This document shows, piece by piece, positions 52,166 to 60,520 of a stretch of 64,000 nt of DNA (positions within the stretch are counted from its first letter, which is position 1; the number at the start of each line of letters is the position of its first letter). The notes under the pieces were generated by a model. That model worked only from the letters and a program-made list of their open reading frames with translations. It ran no database searches and had not been told where the DNA came from. Source of the DNA: Sandaracinus sp. Its GTDB lineage: Bacteria; Myxococcota_A; Polyangia; Polyangiales; Houyiibacteriaceae. The DNA is taken from NCBI GenBank assembly GCA_002699025.1, contig PABA01000098.1, positions 1-64,000 of the forward strand. The letters are read 5' to 3'. A program made the translations under genes and the position numbers.

Positions 52166-52620
52166 CCGCGCCACCCAAGCGACCTCGCGTCCGACGCGAA
52201 GCCCCGCCGCTACCCGTCGTCCCCTCGGTCCGGCCGGGGGAGCGCCGCAGCGTCCGCCCCGCCAGCACGGCCCCACGGACCCCCGGTCCCGGCCGCTGGC
52301 TGCCGCCTCCGCTCCCCCGAAGCGCCACCGGGACGTGCCACCCGAGCGACCTCCCACCCGACGCGAAGCTCCCCGGCCGCCCGTCGCCGCCCCGCTTCGG
52401 CCGGGGGAGCGCCGCCGCGTCCGCCCCGCGAGCACGGCCCCACGGAGCCCCGCTCCCGGCCACTGGCTTCGCGCCCCCGCTCCCCGTAGCGCCCCCGGGA
52501 CGTGCAGTCCGAGCGACCTCGCGCCCTCTGCGGAGCCACCGGGCCGCCCGTTGCCGGCTCGGCCCGGCCGGGGGAGCGCAACAGCGTCCGCCCCGCCCGC
52601 ACGGCCCCACGGAGCCGCAC
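52165..52620. repeat. 167-bp tandem repeat, nearly three copies
   Basis: Landmarks recur exactly 167 bases apart: gacctc at 52181, 52348 and 52515, and cacggccccacgga at 52266, 52433 and 52600. Similarity is about three quarters by eye. The period is not a multiple of 3, so the units cannot encode a repeated protein in one frame. No gene is supported in this interval. Confidence 0.88.
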
Positions 52621-52648
52621 CTCGCCTTGACTCGAAGAACCGCGCCCC

Positions 52649-52845
52649 GTGACGCGGCGGCCACGCCGCGCCGAGCGCCCGCAGGGCGCGCTGGTAAGCC
52701 CGTCCGCGCAGCGGACGGAGATCGACGACGTGACGCGGCGGCCACGCCGCGCCGAGCGCCCGCAGGGCGCGCTGGTAAGCCCGTCCGCGCAGCGGACGGA
52801 GATCGACGACGCGCGCTGGCAAGCCCGTCCGCGCAGCGGACGGAA
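52649..52845. repeat. 81-bp repeat with three hairpins per unit (REP-like)
   Basis: Two full copies (52649-52729 and 52730-52810) are nearly identical, followed by a truncated third copy from 52811. Each unit contains three consecutive palindromes: gcggcg-gcca-cgccgc, gcgccc-gca-gggcgc and gtccgc-gca-gcggac. The last copy ends about 10 bases before the stop codon of the convergent AgmX/PglI-type gene. Confidence 0.9.
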
Positions 52846-54273
52846 TCACTGACGCTGGAAGATGAAGGGCCAGGCGAACACCGCCGGCCGATCCGGCGGC
52901 TCGCGGAAACGGATGGAGCTCAAGGTCCGCTCGAGGCAACCCTCGAGCGGGAGGTTGCCCGTGGAGTTCCGCCGAACGTGCGCGACCACGTTGCCGGCCG
53001 GCATGACCCTCAGCTCGACCTCCACGCGCCCCTGCAGCCCCGGATGATGTGCGAGCTGGTTCTCGTAGCAGTGGGTCAGCCGACGCCGGAGCGCGCGCAC
53101 GCGCCGCGTCAGGAGCGCCGGGTCGAAATCGCCGGCCTCGTCCCAGCCGTCCTCGATCACCACGTCGCCGGGCGGCACCTCCCGCTCCTCGAGCGGCCCG
53201 GTGGCGATCTCGTCCCGCCGCCCGGGCTCGGTCGAGTCGCAGCACGTCGGGCCGAAGCTCTCACCGGAGCCGCGCGTGTCGCGCTCGCGGAGGCGGTCCG
53301 CCCGCGCCGAAGCGACCGTCGGGCCGGCCGGCACCTCCTCCAGGGCCTCCGTCAGCGACCCGGTGCGCGCCCCCTCCATGAGCCGGTCGAGGGCCGAGCC
53401 GCCCTCGCCGATGCGGCCGAGGAGGAGCTGCTCCACCCGCTCGATGGCGGCCTCGGTGGCGGCATCCGGATCGAGGCTCGGCGCCGCGTCGGGCCGCGTC
53501 GGCCGCGCGTCCGAGCCCAGCCGGCCGCGGCTCGGGCTCGGCGTCGTCGGAGCGGGCGCGACCTCCGTGCGCTCGGGCGACGCCGGCGACTCGGGCTCCG
53601 GCGCCGCGCGCCGCGCCCAGGTCGCCGCGGGGGCCGGTGGGGGCAGCGGCTCCTCGAACACCAGCCGCGCGAGCTGGCCGTCGTCGACGATGGCCGTGCG
53701 CACCGGCCAATCCGCCCCCTCGAGCGCGACGAGCCCGCCGAAGCAGAGCACGAAAGCCGCCGCCAGCGTCGCCGTGAAGGCCGCGTCCACGTGCCCCAAG
53801 AGGCCCCGGCGGAGCGGCGCGGGGAGACCCGGCGCCGGAGCCTCCTCCTCCAGCCCGACGAGCTGGAAGAGGACGGCCTCGCCCCCCGGGAGCCGGACGC
53901 GGCCGCGGTCGCGCGCCCCCAGCACCCGCTCGCCGCGGAGCTCCTCGCGCCGCCCCGTCCCGTCGCCGACCCGCGCCGTCGCGCCCGCGGGCAGGACGAG
54001 CCGCCAGGCCCCGGCCTCCCACCGGAAGAGCTCGTGCGCTCCTCGGAGGCCGAGCAGCGGGAGGTCCGCGCCCTCCCCGTCGCCCACGCGCAGCGACCGA
54101 CGCACGCGCCGCTCGGCTTCGATGCGCCCGCCGCGCAGGACCGCGGCGCGGAGCACACGCCCCGGCTCCGGCTCGCGCGCGACGGCATCCATGGCGCGGG
54201 TCATCGCCCCAGGGCGCGTCCCCTGGAGACGCACGTCTCCCTCGCGCCGCGGCGGCGGCGGGCTCTTCGGCAT
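52846..54273 (-). CDS. AgmX/PglI C-terminal domain protein (TonB-like energiser component)
   Basis: 475 aa. Residues 40-160 are a beta-rich domain that may be FHA-like (LRVGDGEGADLPLLG; ELFRWEAGAWRLVLPAGATARVG). One hydrophobic segment at about 165-185 (ATLAAAFVLCFGGLVALEG). A long Pro/Ala/Arg linker follows. The C-terminal 95 residues carry the AgmX/PglI-type domain with CYENQLAHHPGLQGRVEVEL and LEGCLERTLSSIRF, known from gliding-motility and TonB-like proteins of Myxococcota. ATG at 54273 has a strong gaggaggag RBS. No ExbB/ExbD partner genes are in the window. Confidence 0.85.
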   Translation of the reverse strand: MPKSPPPPRREGDVRLQGTRPGAMTRAMDAVAREPEPGRVLRAAVLRGGRIEAERRVRRSLRVGDGEGADLPLLGLRGAHELFRWEAGAWRLVLPAGATARVGDGTGRREELRGERVLGARDRGRVRLPGGEAVLFQLVGLEEEAPAPGLPAPLRRGLLGHVDAAFTATLAAAFVLCFGGLVALEGADWPVRTAIVDDGQLARLVFEEPLPPPAPAATWARRAAPEPESPASPERTEVAPAPTTPSPSRGRLGSDARPTRPDAAPSLDPDAATEAAIERVEQLLLGRIGEGGSALDRLMEGARTGSLTEALEEVPAGPTVASARADRLRERDTRGSGESFGPTCCDSTEPGRRDEIATGPLEEREVPPGDVVIEDGWDEAGDFDPALLTRRVRALRRRLTHCYENQLAHHPGLQGRVEVELRVMPAGNVVAHVRRNSTGNLPLEGCLERTLSSIRFREPPDRPAVFAWPFIFQRQ

Positions 54274-54351
54274 CGTTCGCTCCTCCTCGCGGGGCGCTCG
54301 CCTCCGCGCTCCAAGCTCCGACACCGGAGGAGCGCTCAGGTTCCGATCGCA

Positions 54352-54399
54352 CTGCTTCGGGAGGTCGCTGCTTCGGGAGGTCGCCGCTTCGGGATGACA
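54352..54399. repeat. 16-bp tandem repeat
   Basis: ctgcttcgggaggtcg at 54352-54367 and 54368-54383, with a third degenerate copy to about 54399. It lies in the noncoding gap (54274-54503) between the AgmX-type gene and the UbiB-like gene; the gap is otherwise featureless to me. Confidence 0.7.
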
Positions 54400-54503
54400 C
54401 CCGCTCGCGATCGCAGAGTGTCCCGATCACACAGCTCCCCGGCGGCGAACGGGGAGGCTCGTCCCCCTCCCGCTCGGCCCTTCACCCGATCGCCGACGCT
54501 CGC

Positions 54504-55973
54504 TCAGGCGGGCGCCACGGGCGGGCTCGCCTCGACGTCGGCCTCCCCCCTCGCGTCGTCCGACGCCTTCGCCGCTTCCGCCGCTTCCGCCGCCGCCTTC
54601 TGCGTTCGCTCGGCCAGGAGCGGGAGCACGTAGGGGAAGCCCACCGAGAGCGTGTCGAGGTCCGGCGCGATCTGCCCCACGAGCCAGAACATCAGCACGC
54701 TCGCCCGCTCCACGTAGAACCAGCCCTCGGGGTAGACGACCGAGCGCATCAGCTGCCGCAGCTCGTTCCGCTGCACCTCCGGGTCCGCCAGCTCCCCGAG
54801 CTCCTCCTCCGTCGCTCGCATGATCGCCCCGGCCGTCCGCTCCACCTTCAGGAGCTTCTGGAAGTACGTCTTCACGGTCTGCTCGAGCAGCGCCCGATCC
54901 CCATCCGGCGCCACGAAGCCGATCTCCTCGATGCCCTCGAGCACCAGGTCGTCCCGCCCCTCGAAGAAGCCGCGGAGCACGTCGACCATGCCGTCGACCA
55001 TCCCCTGCTTCACCTCGCTGATGGCCCCGAAGTCGAGCACCACGATCCGCGGCGCGTCCGCCCTCGGCCCCGCCTGCACGAGGAAGTTCCCCGGGTGCGG
55101 ATCCGCGTGGAAGAAGCGGTCCACGAAGAGCTGCTTGTAGAAGGACTGCACGAGCCGCTTCGCCACCGCCTCCCGGTCCACGCCGGCCTCCTCCATGGCC
55201 TCGAAGCTCGTGATCTTGAACCCCTCCATGAAGGTCATCGTCAGCACGTCCGTGCTGCTCGCCCCCTCGACGACCTCCGGGAAGAGGATGTCCTCCTCGT
55301 CGGCGAAGTTCGCGGCCATCCGCGTCATGCACGCCGCCTCGTGCGTGTAGTCGGTCTCGCGCTTCAGGAGATCGACGAGCGAGCTGTGCACGCGCTCGAT
55401 CCCCTGCACCGGCACGAAGAGCTCGTAAGCCCGGATGGCCAGCCGCACGACCCGCATGTCGGTCCGGATGACGCCGCGGATGCCCGGGTAGAGCACCTTC
55501 ACGGCGAGCTCCCGCCCGGTGCCCCTCTCGACGGCCCGGTGCACCTGCCCCAGCGACGCGGCCGCGAGCGGCTCCTCCTCGATCGACTCGTAGAGCTCCT
55601 CCGGGGCCTTGCCGAGCGTCTCCTGGAAGACGGGCCGGAGCTCCGAGAAGGGCCGCGGCGGCACCGCGTCCTGGAGCGACTCGAGCTCCTTCGCGTACAC
55701 GCGCGGGAGGAAGCCGCCCATGATCGAGAGCACCTGCCCGAGCTTGATGTAGACGCCGCGCAGCCGGAGCATGCCGTGGAGCAGGCGCCGCGCGTTCAGC
55801 CGATCGATGCGGCTCTTGTAGGCGTGGACCCAGCCCGGGTCCCGCGGCACGTCCCGCCCCTGCTCGTCCTTCCGCCACCGCCGGAAGATCTTCCGGACCA
55901 TCAGCCAGAAGACGTAGCTGTTGAAGATCAGCCCGAAGACCCAGACGGCCCGGACCAGGCGGACGAAGAGCAT
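54504..55973 (-). CDS. ABC1/UbiB-family atypical protein kinase-like ATPase
   Basis: 489 aa. Family-specific motifs are intact: IKLGQ (76-80, the KxGQ signature), AAASLGQVHRA (the Ala-rich P-loop equivalent), LAVKVLYPG (catalytic Lys), FFHADPHPGNFLV (catalytic HADPHPGN) and VVLDFGAIS (metal-binding DFG). The UbiB family supports ubiquinone or lipid homeostasis through a poorly understood ATPase activity. A hydrophobic N-terminus (about 3-25) could be a membrane anchor, and the C-terminus is Ala-rich. Divergent from the cNMP-binding protein gene (95 bp between). Confidence 0.92.
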   Translation of the reverse strand: MLFVRLVRAVWVFGLIFNSYVFWLMVRKIFRRWRKDEQGRDVPRDPGWVHAYKSRIDRLNARRLLHGMLRLRGVYIKLGQVLSIMGGFLPRVYAKELESLQDAVPPRPFSELRPVFQETLGKAPEELYESIEEEPLAAASLGQVHRAVERGTGRELAVKVLYPGIRGVIRTDMRVVRLAIRAYELFVPVQGIERVHSSLVDLLKRETDYTHEAACMTRMAANFADEEDILFPEVVEGASSTDVLTMTFMEGFKITSFEAMEEAGVDREAVAKRLVQSFYKQLFVDRFFHADPHPGNFLVQAGPRADAPRIVVLDFGAISEVKQGMVDGMVDVLRGFFEGRDDLVLEGIEEIGFVAPDGDRALLEQTVKTYFQKLLKVERTAGAIMRATEEELGELADPEVQRNELRQLMRSVVYPEGWFYVERASVLMFWLVGQIAPDLDTLSVGFPYVLPLLAERTQKAAAEAAEAAKASDDARGEADVEASPPVAPA

Positions 55974-56068
55974 GCGACCCCGAGCATAGTGCTCCGGACG
56001 CCCGACGGGAACGCGAGCGCCCCCGGCGAGGAGTTCGTCGTCGGCGCCCGCCCCTGTATGCTCTGCCC

Positions 56069-57523
56069 ATGGCGTCCGTTCGCCGCCTCCGCTCCAAGCT
56101 CAACGACGCGATCCGCAAGGGCAAGAAGGCCCAGGCGCTGGAGCTCTATGCCGCCCTCGAGGAGGCCGAGCCGACGGAGCCGCGCTGGCCGCATCGCCGC
56201 GGCGACCTCCTCCGGCGCATGGACCGCGATCAGGGGGCCATCGGCTGCTACATGCGCGCCGTCCGCGCCTACGCGGAGCTCGGCTTCGTCGCCCGCGCCG
56301 CCGCCCTCGCCAAGCTGATCGTCTCCATCGACCCCTCGCGCATCGACGTGCTCGCCCGCGTCGACCCCGAGGCCGCCCGGCGGCTCCATCGCGCGCAGCG
56401 GACCAGCGTCGCCGAGGCTCGGCCGGACGACGTCGAGGCCCCGAGAGCTGCCCGCGGGGAGAGTGCCGCCGCGGACGACGACGCGGCGCCCCCTCGTGAG
56501 CGCCGCCGCAAGAGCTTCGAGGCGGACGCCATCGCCCTCGCCCCCGCGGCGGACGCGGACGACGACGAAGTCCGCTTCGTGGACGTGGCCGAGGACGACG
56601 ACGGCATCGAGATCGAGATCACCGAGCTCGAGCTCGAGCCGCGCGAGGCCCCCGCGCGCACCACGCTGGAGCTCGACGCGGACGACCTCCTGATCCTCGA
56701 GGAGGACGAGGAGCCCGCGCGCCCGGCCGCCGACCGGCTCGCGCAGCTCCCGGCCATGCCCCTCTTCGCCGAGCTCCCGAAGGACGTCTTCAAGCGCCTC
56801 CTCGAGCTCTCCGAGCTGGTCGAGGTCCCGGCCGGCGAGACCCTGGTGGCCGCCGGCGATCCGAGCGACGCCCTCTACGTGCTCACGGAGGGGAGCGTCT
56901 CCGTGCACGTCCCCGGCCGCGCGGGCCCGCCGATCCTCCTCGGCGAGGGCGACGTGGTCGGCGAGAGCTGCCTCCTCGACGACGTCGCGCGCCGCGCGGA
57001 CGTGCGCGTCCCCGCCGGCGGCGTCCGCGCGCTGAAGCTCCCCAAGGCCATGCTCGACGCGCTCGTCACGGCCTACCCGCCGCTCGGCGACCTCCTCCTC
57101 GAGCTCCTCGCGCGGCGCCTCATCTCGAACCTCCTCGTCACCTCGCCGCTCTTCGCCGGCTTCGCGCCCGAGACGCGCAAGGAGCTCGCTTCGCTCTTCG
57201 AGCTCCGGCGCGCCGAGGAGGGCACGCGGCTGGTCGCCAAGGGCAAGCGGAGCGACGCGCTCTACTGCCTGCTCCTCGGCAAGCTCGAGGTGGAGACACC
57301 CGAAGACGTGCGCGTCGAGGTCGGCCCGGGCGCCGTGCTCGGTCAGCGCACGCTGCTCACCCAGGCGCCCTCGGAGGTCGAGGTCGACTGCAAGAGCGAC
57401 GCCCTCCTGCTCCGCCTCCCGGCCGCCCGCTTCACCGAGCTCGCGGCGCTCTACCCGACCGCCCTCGCCTACCTGAGCGAGCTCGCGACGCAGCCCGACT
57501 TCGTCGAGAGCGTCCTCCGATGA
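56069..57523 (+). CDS. Protein with TPR-like N-terminus and two cyclic-nucleotide-binding domains
   Basis: 484 aa. Residues 1-100 are helical and TPR-like (LNDAIRKGKKAQALELYAALEEAEP; DQGAIGCYMRAVRAYAELG). Residues 105-225 are an acidic low-complexity linker. Residues about 231-345 and 357-470 each follow the CAP_ED fold; the first contains PAGETLVAAGDPSDALYVLTEGSVSV and LGEGDVVGESCLLDD, where the cAMP-contacting Glu/Arg pair is only partly kept. No HTH follows, so it is not a CRP regulator; it resembles the tandem cNMP-binding proteins abundant in Myxococcota. The stop overlaps the GT2 gene (ATGA), so the two are co-translated. Confidence 0.87.
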   Translation: MASVRRLRSKLNDAIRKGKKAQALELYAALEEAEPTEPRWPHRRGDLLRRMDRDQGAIGCYMRAVRAYAELGFVARAAALAKLIVSIDPSRIDVLARVDPEAARRLHRAQRTSVAEARPDDVEAPRAARGESAAADDDAAPPRERRRKSFEADAIALAPAADADDDEVRFVDVAEDDDGIEIEITELELEPREAPARTTLELDADDLLILEEDEEPARPAADRLAQLPAMPLFAELPKDVFKRLLELSELVEVPAGETLVAAGDPSDALYVLTEGSVSVHVPGRAGPPILLGEGDVVGESCLLDDVARRADVRVPAGGVRALKLPKAMLDALVTAYPPLGDLLLELLARRLISNLLVTSPLFAGFAPETRKELASLFELRRAEEGTRLVAKGKRSDALYCLLLGKLEVETPEDVRVEVGPGAVLGQRTLLTQAPSEVEVDCKSDALLLRLPAARFTELAALYPTALAYLSELATQPDFVESVLR

Positions 57524-58545
57524 GCCCGGCGCGCCCCGCTCGCGCGCCCGAGGTCTCGGTCCTGCTCCCCTACCGCGACGCCGCGGAGACGCTGGGGGAG
57601 GCGCTCGAGAGCACGCTCGCGGACTCCTCGGCGCGGATCGAGCTCCTGGCGGTCGACGACGGCAGCGAGGACGCGGGGCCGGCGCTCGTGGCCGAGCTCG
57701 CCCGCCGCGACGCGCGCGTGCGCCCATCGCGCACCGGGGGCGTGGGCATCGTCGGCGCCCTCGAGCACGCCCGCCGCCAGGCCCGCGCCCCGCTCCTCGC
57801 GCGCATGGACGGCGACGACGTCACGCTCCCCGGCCGCTTCGGCGCGCAGCGGCGCGCCCTCGAGGCGAACGACCGGCTCGGCGCGGTCGGCGCGCGCGTG
57901 GAGGCCTTCGCGGAGGGCGGCGCGCTGGGGGGCGGGATGCGCGCCTACGTGGCCTGGCAGAACGGGCTCGAGGGGGCGCGCGCGCATCGGGACGCGCTCT
58001 TCGTCGAGGCGCCGCTCTGCCACCCCTCGACCATGATCCGCGCCGACGCGCTCGAGGCCGTGGGGGGCTACCGGCACGGCGACTTCCCGGAGGACTACGA
58101 GCTCTGGCTGCGCCTCGACGCGGGCGGCTGGGCGCTCGACAAGGTCGGGGAGCGGCTCGTGCGCTGGCGGCACACGGCGGGTCGGGCGACCTTCACGGAC
58201 CCGCGCTACCGGCCCGACGCGATGCGCGATGTGAAGGGGCCCTATCTGGCCGAGCGGCTCCGCGGGGAGGCGCGACCGCTCGCGGTCTGGGGCGCCGGGC
58301 GCACCGGGCGGCGGGCCATGCGGGCCTTCGAGGCGCATGGGCTCGCGGCGGCGAAGTGGGTGGACATCGATCCGCGGAAGATCGGACGGACGGCGCGCGG
58401 GGCGCCCATCGTCGGGCGGGAGGCGCTCACGCGGGACGAGTTCACGCTGGTGGCGGTCGGGGCGCGGGGCGCGCGGGACGAGGTGCGGCGCTGGCTCCTC
58501 GGGCGCGGCTTCGTCGAGGGCGACGACTTCCTCTGCGTGTCCTGA
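57520..58545 (+). CDS. Family 2 glycosyltransferase with a C-terminal Rossmann-like domain
   Basis: 341 aa. The GT-A domain (1-235) starts VSVLLPYRDAAETLGEAL, has VDDGSEDAG and MDGDD (metal/nucleotide-sugar site), and FPEDYELWLRL in the acceptor region. Residues 245-341 form an extra domain beginning LAVWGAGRTGRRAM, which looks like a nucleotide- or sugar-binding Rossmann segment (WVDIDPRKIGRTARGAPI). That combination is known in a subset of bacterial GT2 proteins. Donor and acceptor unknown. Translationally coupled to the cNMP-binding protein gene. Confidence 0.88.
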   Translation: MSPARPARAPEVSVLLPYRDAAETLGEALESTLADSSARIELLAVDDGSEDAGPALVAELARRDARVRPSRTGGVGIVGALEHARRQARAPLLARMDGDDVTLPGRFGAQRRALEANDRLGAVGARVEAFAEGGALGGGMRAYVAWQNGLEGARAHRDALFVEAPLCHPSTMIRADALEAVGGYRHGDFPEDYELWLRLDAGGWALDKVGERLVRWRHTAGRATFTDPRYRPDAMRDVKGPYLAERLRGEARPLAVWGAGRTGRRAMRAFEAHGLAAAKWVDIDPRKIGRTARGAPIVGREALTRDEFTLVAVGARGARDEVRRWLLGRGFVEGDDFLCVS

Positions 58546-58565
58546 CGGGTCCCTCGCTCCGGTTG

Positions 58566-59026
58566 GGATGCGGTCCGCCATCCGCTCTCCGCGGTCCGTG
58601 CTGGCGCTCGACTTCCGCGGTCCATGCCGCTCCGCGGAGGGGCCAGGGTGTGGGCTGCCGCGAGCTCGGATGGGGAGCCCGACCATCGCCTCACGATCCT
58701 CGAGCGCATCGTCCTCGTGCACGTGCACGTCGACGAGGACGAGGACGGCGAACGACACACGCGGAATCCTTCCTTCGGTCGGATGCGGTCCGCCGTCCGC
58801 TCTCCGCGGTCCGTGCTGGCGCTCGGCTTCCGCGGTCCATGCCGCTCCGCGGAGGGGCCAGGGTGGGGGCTGCCGCGAGCTCGGATGGGGAGCCCGACCA
58901 TCGCCTCACGATGCTCGAGTGCATCGTCCTCGTGCACGTGCACGTCGACGAGGGCGAGGACGGCGAACGACACACGCGGAATCCTTCCTTCGGTCGGATG
59001 CGGTCCGCCGTCCGCTCTCCGCGTGC
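58566..59026. repeat. 215-bp tandem repeat, two copies plus a partial third
   Basis: The landmark ggatgcggtccgcc starts at 58566, 58781 and 58996, exactly 215 bases apart. Copies 1 and 2 are very similar throughout, each including cacgtgcacgtcgacgag and ccgctccgcggagg. The period is not a multiple of 3. All long open frames that cross this array look like base-composition artefacts. The array lies between the GT2 gene and the small lipoprotein gene. Confidence 0.9.
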
Positions 59027-59083
59027 TGCTCGAAGAGGGTGGCTTGGAGGAGGGCTGCTCGGTGGAGGCTGCTCGGACGCCGC

Positions 59084-59350
59084 TCAGAAGCCGCCGTCGA
59101 AGCCCGCGCCGGGCCCTTCGATGCACGGCGCGTCGGCGCTGGGGCAGCCGGTGCAGGTGCCGCCCGTGCAGTCGTAGCCCTCGCAGCAGGGCGTCTCTTC
59201 GGAGCAAGCGACCCGGTCGTCGATGGAGCTCGGCGCCACGCACATCACGCTGCCCCCGTCGACGCCGCCGTCCCCGGTCTCCGCGCCGTCGTCGTCGCCG
59301 CAGCCGAGCGCGAGCGCGCCCACGAGAAAGAGCCAGCCGAGTCCACGCAT
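59084..59350 (-). CDS. Small Cys-rich lipoprotein
   Basis: 88 aa. Signal peptide MRGLGWLFLVGALALGC with a lipobox ending at Cys17, then GDDDGAETGDGG. The mature chain contains seven Cys in about 35 residues (CSEETPCCEGYDCTGGTCTGC), suggesting several disulfide bonds. No known domain. Divergent from the cytochrome c-NnrU gene with 76 bp between. Small lipoproteins of this composition are frequent in Myxococcota. Confidence 0.8.
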   Translation of the reverse strand: MRGLGWLFLVGALALGCGDDDGAETGDGGVDGGSVMCVAPSSIDDRVACSEETPCCEGYDCTGGTCTGCPSADAPCIEGPGAGFDGGF

Positions 59351-59426
59351 GGGGCAAGCCTACCAGGCCGCCCCCCCGCGCGGGCGTCCGTAACGGGCCC
59401 CGGCGTGTCCCGACGAAGGCCCCGAC

Positions 59427-60497
59427 GTGCGCCCCCTCGCGACGCTCTCCTTCGCCTTCGTCCTCGCGCTCAGCGCGCGCGCCGCTGCCGATCCCCCCGC
59501 CGACGAAGCCCTCTTCGAGCGCCACGGCTGCACCGCCTGCCACTCCCTCGACGGCGCCCCGCACCTCGGCCCCACGCTCGCCGGCCTCGCGGGCCGGGAG
59601 CGTCCGCTCGCCGACGGGACCACCGCCCGCGCCGACGCCGCTTACCTCCGCGCCGCCCTCCTGGCCCCGCGTCAGCAGGTCGTCCGCGGCTGGGAGGGCG
59701 TCCCCATGCCCGCCTACGGCCACCTCGAAGGCCCCGAGCTCGACCGGATCGTCGCCGCCATCCAGGCCCTCCCCTCCGTCGACGCCCCGCCGGAGAAGGC
59801 CCTCTGGCCCCTCGCCCTTTCCGTCGGGCTCTTCGTCCTGCTCCACTTCCTCCTCTCGTCGCGCCCGATCCGCGGCCCGCTCGCGCGCCGGCTCGGCGAG
59901 GGCGGCTTCATGGGCCTCTACGCGCTCGCCACCGGCGCCCCCTTCGCGGCCATCTTCTTCACCTGGGGCATGGCCCCCATCGTGCCCGTCTACACCCCGC
60001 CGAGCTGGGGCGCGCATCTCACGCTCACGCTCATGGCGGTCGCCTTCTTCTTCCTCGTCGCCGGCTTCACCACGCCCTCCCCGACGCTCGCGGGGATGCA
60101 GCGCCAGGTCGAGAACGCGCCCCGCGGCATCCTCACGGTCACGCGCCACCCGGGCCTCTGGGGCTTCGCGCTCTGGGCCGTCGCGCACCTCGTCGCGAAC
60201 GGGGACCTCCGCACTCTGGTGCTCGCGGGCGGCATCCTCGTCCTCGCGCTCGGCGGGATGGTGCACATCGATGCCCGACGTCAGCGCGAGCTCGGCGCGG
60301 ACTGGGAGCGCTTCGCCCGGCAGACCTCGCGCACGCCCTTCCTCGCCGTGCTCCGCGGGCGCACGCGGCTCGACGTGAGGGGCTGGGGCTGGCGCCTCCT
60401 CGTCGCGCTCGCGCTCACGGCCCTGGTCGCGCTCTTCCTGCACCGCTGGCTGATCGGCGTCCCCGCCCTGCCGCCCGGCTGGGCCCCCGCCTGGTAG
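59427..60497 (+). CDS. Cytochrome c - NnrU/Z-ISO-like membrane fusion protein
   Basis: 356 aa. A cleavable signal (1-22) precedes a c-type cytochrome domain of about 90 residues. It has the heme motif CTACH (Cys35, Cys38, His39) and a likely axial Met94 in GVPMPAYGHL; the sequence DAAYLRAALLAPRQQVV resembles the C-terminal cytochrome domain of caa3 oxidase subunit II. Residues 125-345 are a five- or six-helix NnrU-type domain with VTRHPGLWGFALWAVAHLV (His241, His254) and SWGAHLTL. NnrU relatives include denitrification proteins and the heme-dependent zeta-carotene isomerase. A fusion is unusual. It lies 23 bp upstream of the ether-lipid gene. Confidence 0.85.
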   Translation: MRPLATLSFAFVLALSARAAADPPADEALFERHGCTACHSLDGAPHLGPTLAGLAGRERPLADGTTARADAAYLRAALLAPRQQVVRGWEGVPMPAYGHLEGPELDRIVAAIQALPSVDAPPEKALWPLALSVGLFVLLHFLLSSRPIRGPLARRLGEGGFMGLYALATGAPFAAIFFTWGMAPIVPVYTPPSWGAHLTLTLMAVAFFFLVAGFTTPSPTLAGMQRQVENAPRGILTVTRHPGLWGFALWAVAHLVANGDLRTLVLAGGILVLALGGMVHIDARRQRELGADWERFARQTSRTPFLAVLRGRTRLDVRGWGWRLLVALALTALVALFLHRWLIGVPALPPGWAPAW

Positions 60498-60520
60498 CGC
60501 GAAGCGTGTACGCTCCGCCC

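Noticed and set aside
52023-52652. Open frame encoding Ser/His/Ala repeats over the 18-bp array
   Set aside because: The frame continues into the 167-bp array whose period is not a multiple of 3, with no RBS or domain. It looks like repeat translation rather than a gene.
52033-52845. CRISPR array
   Set aside because: Repeats are contiguous without unique spacers, and unit lengths (18, 167, 81) do not fit a repeat-spacer pattern; no cas genes are present.
58337-60520. N-terminal extension of the ether-lipid enzyme reaching back to 58337
   Set aside because: The frame runs through the GT2, the 215-bp array and the cytochrome c-NnrU gene in another frame with Arg/Pro-rich translation. The ATG at 60521 starts the recognisable protein.
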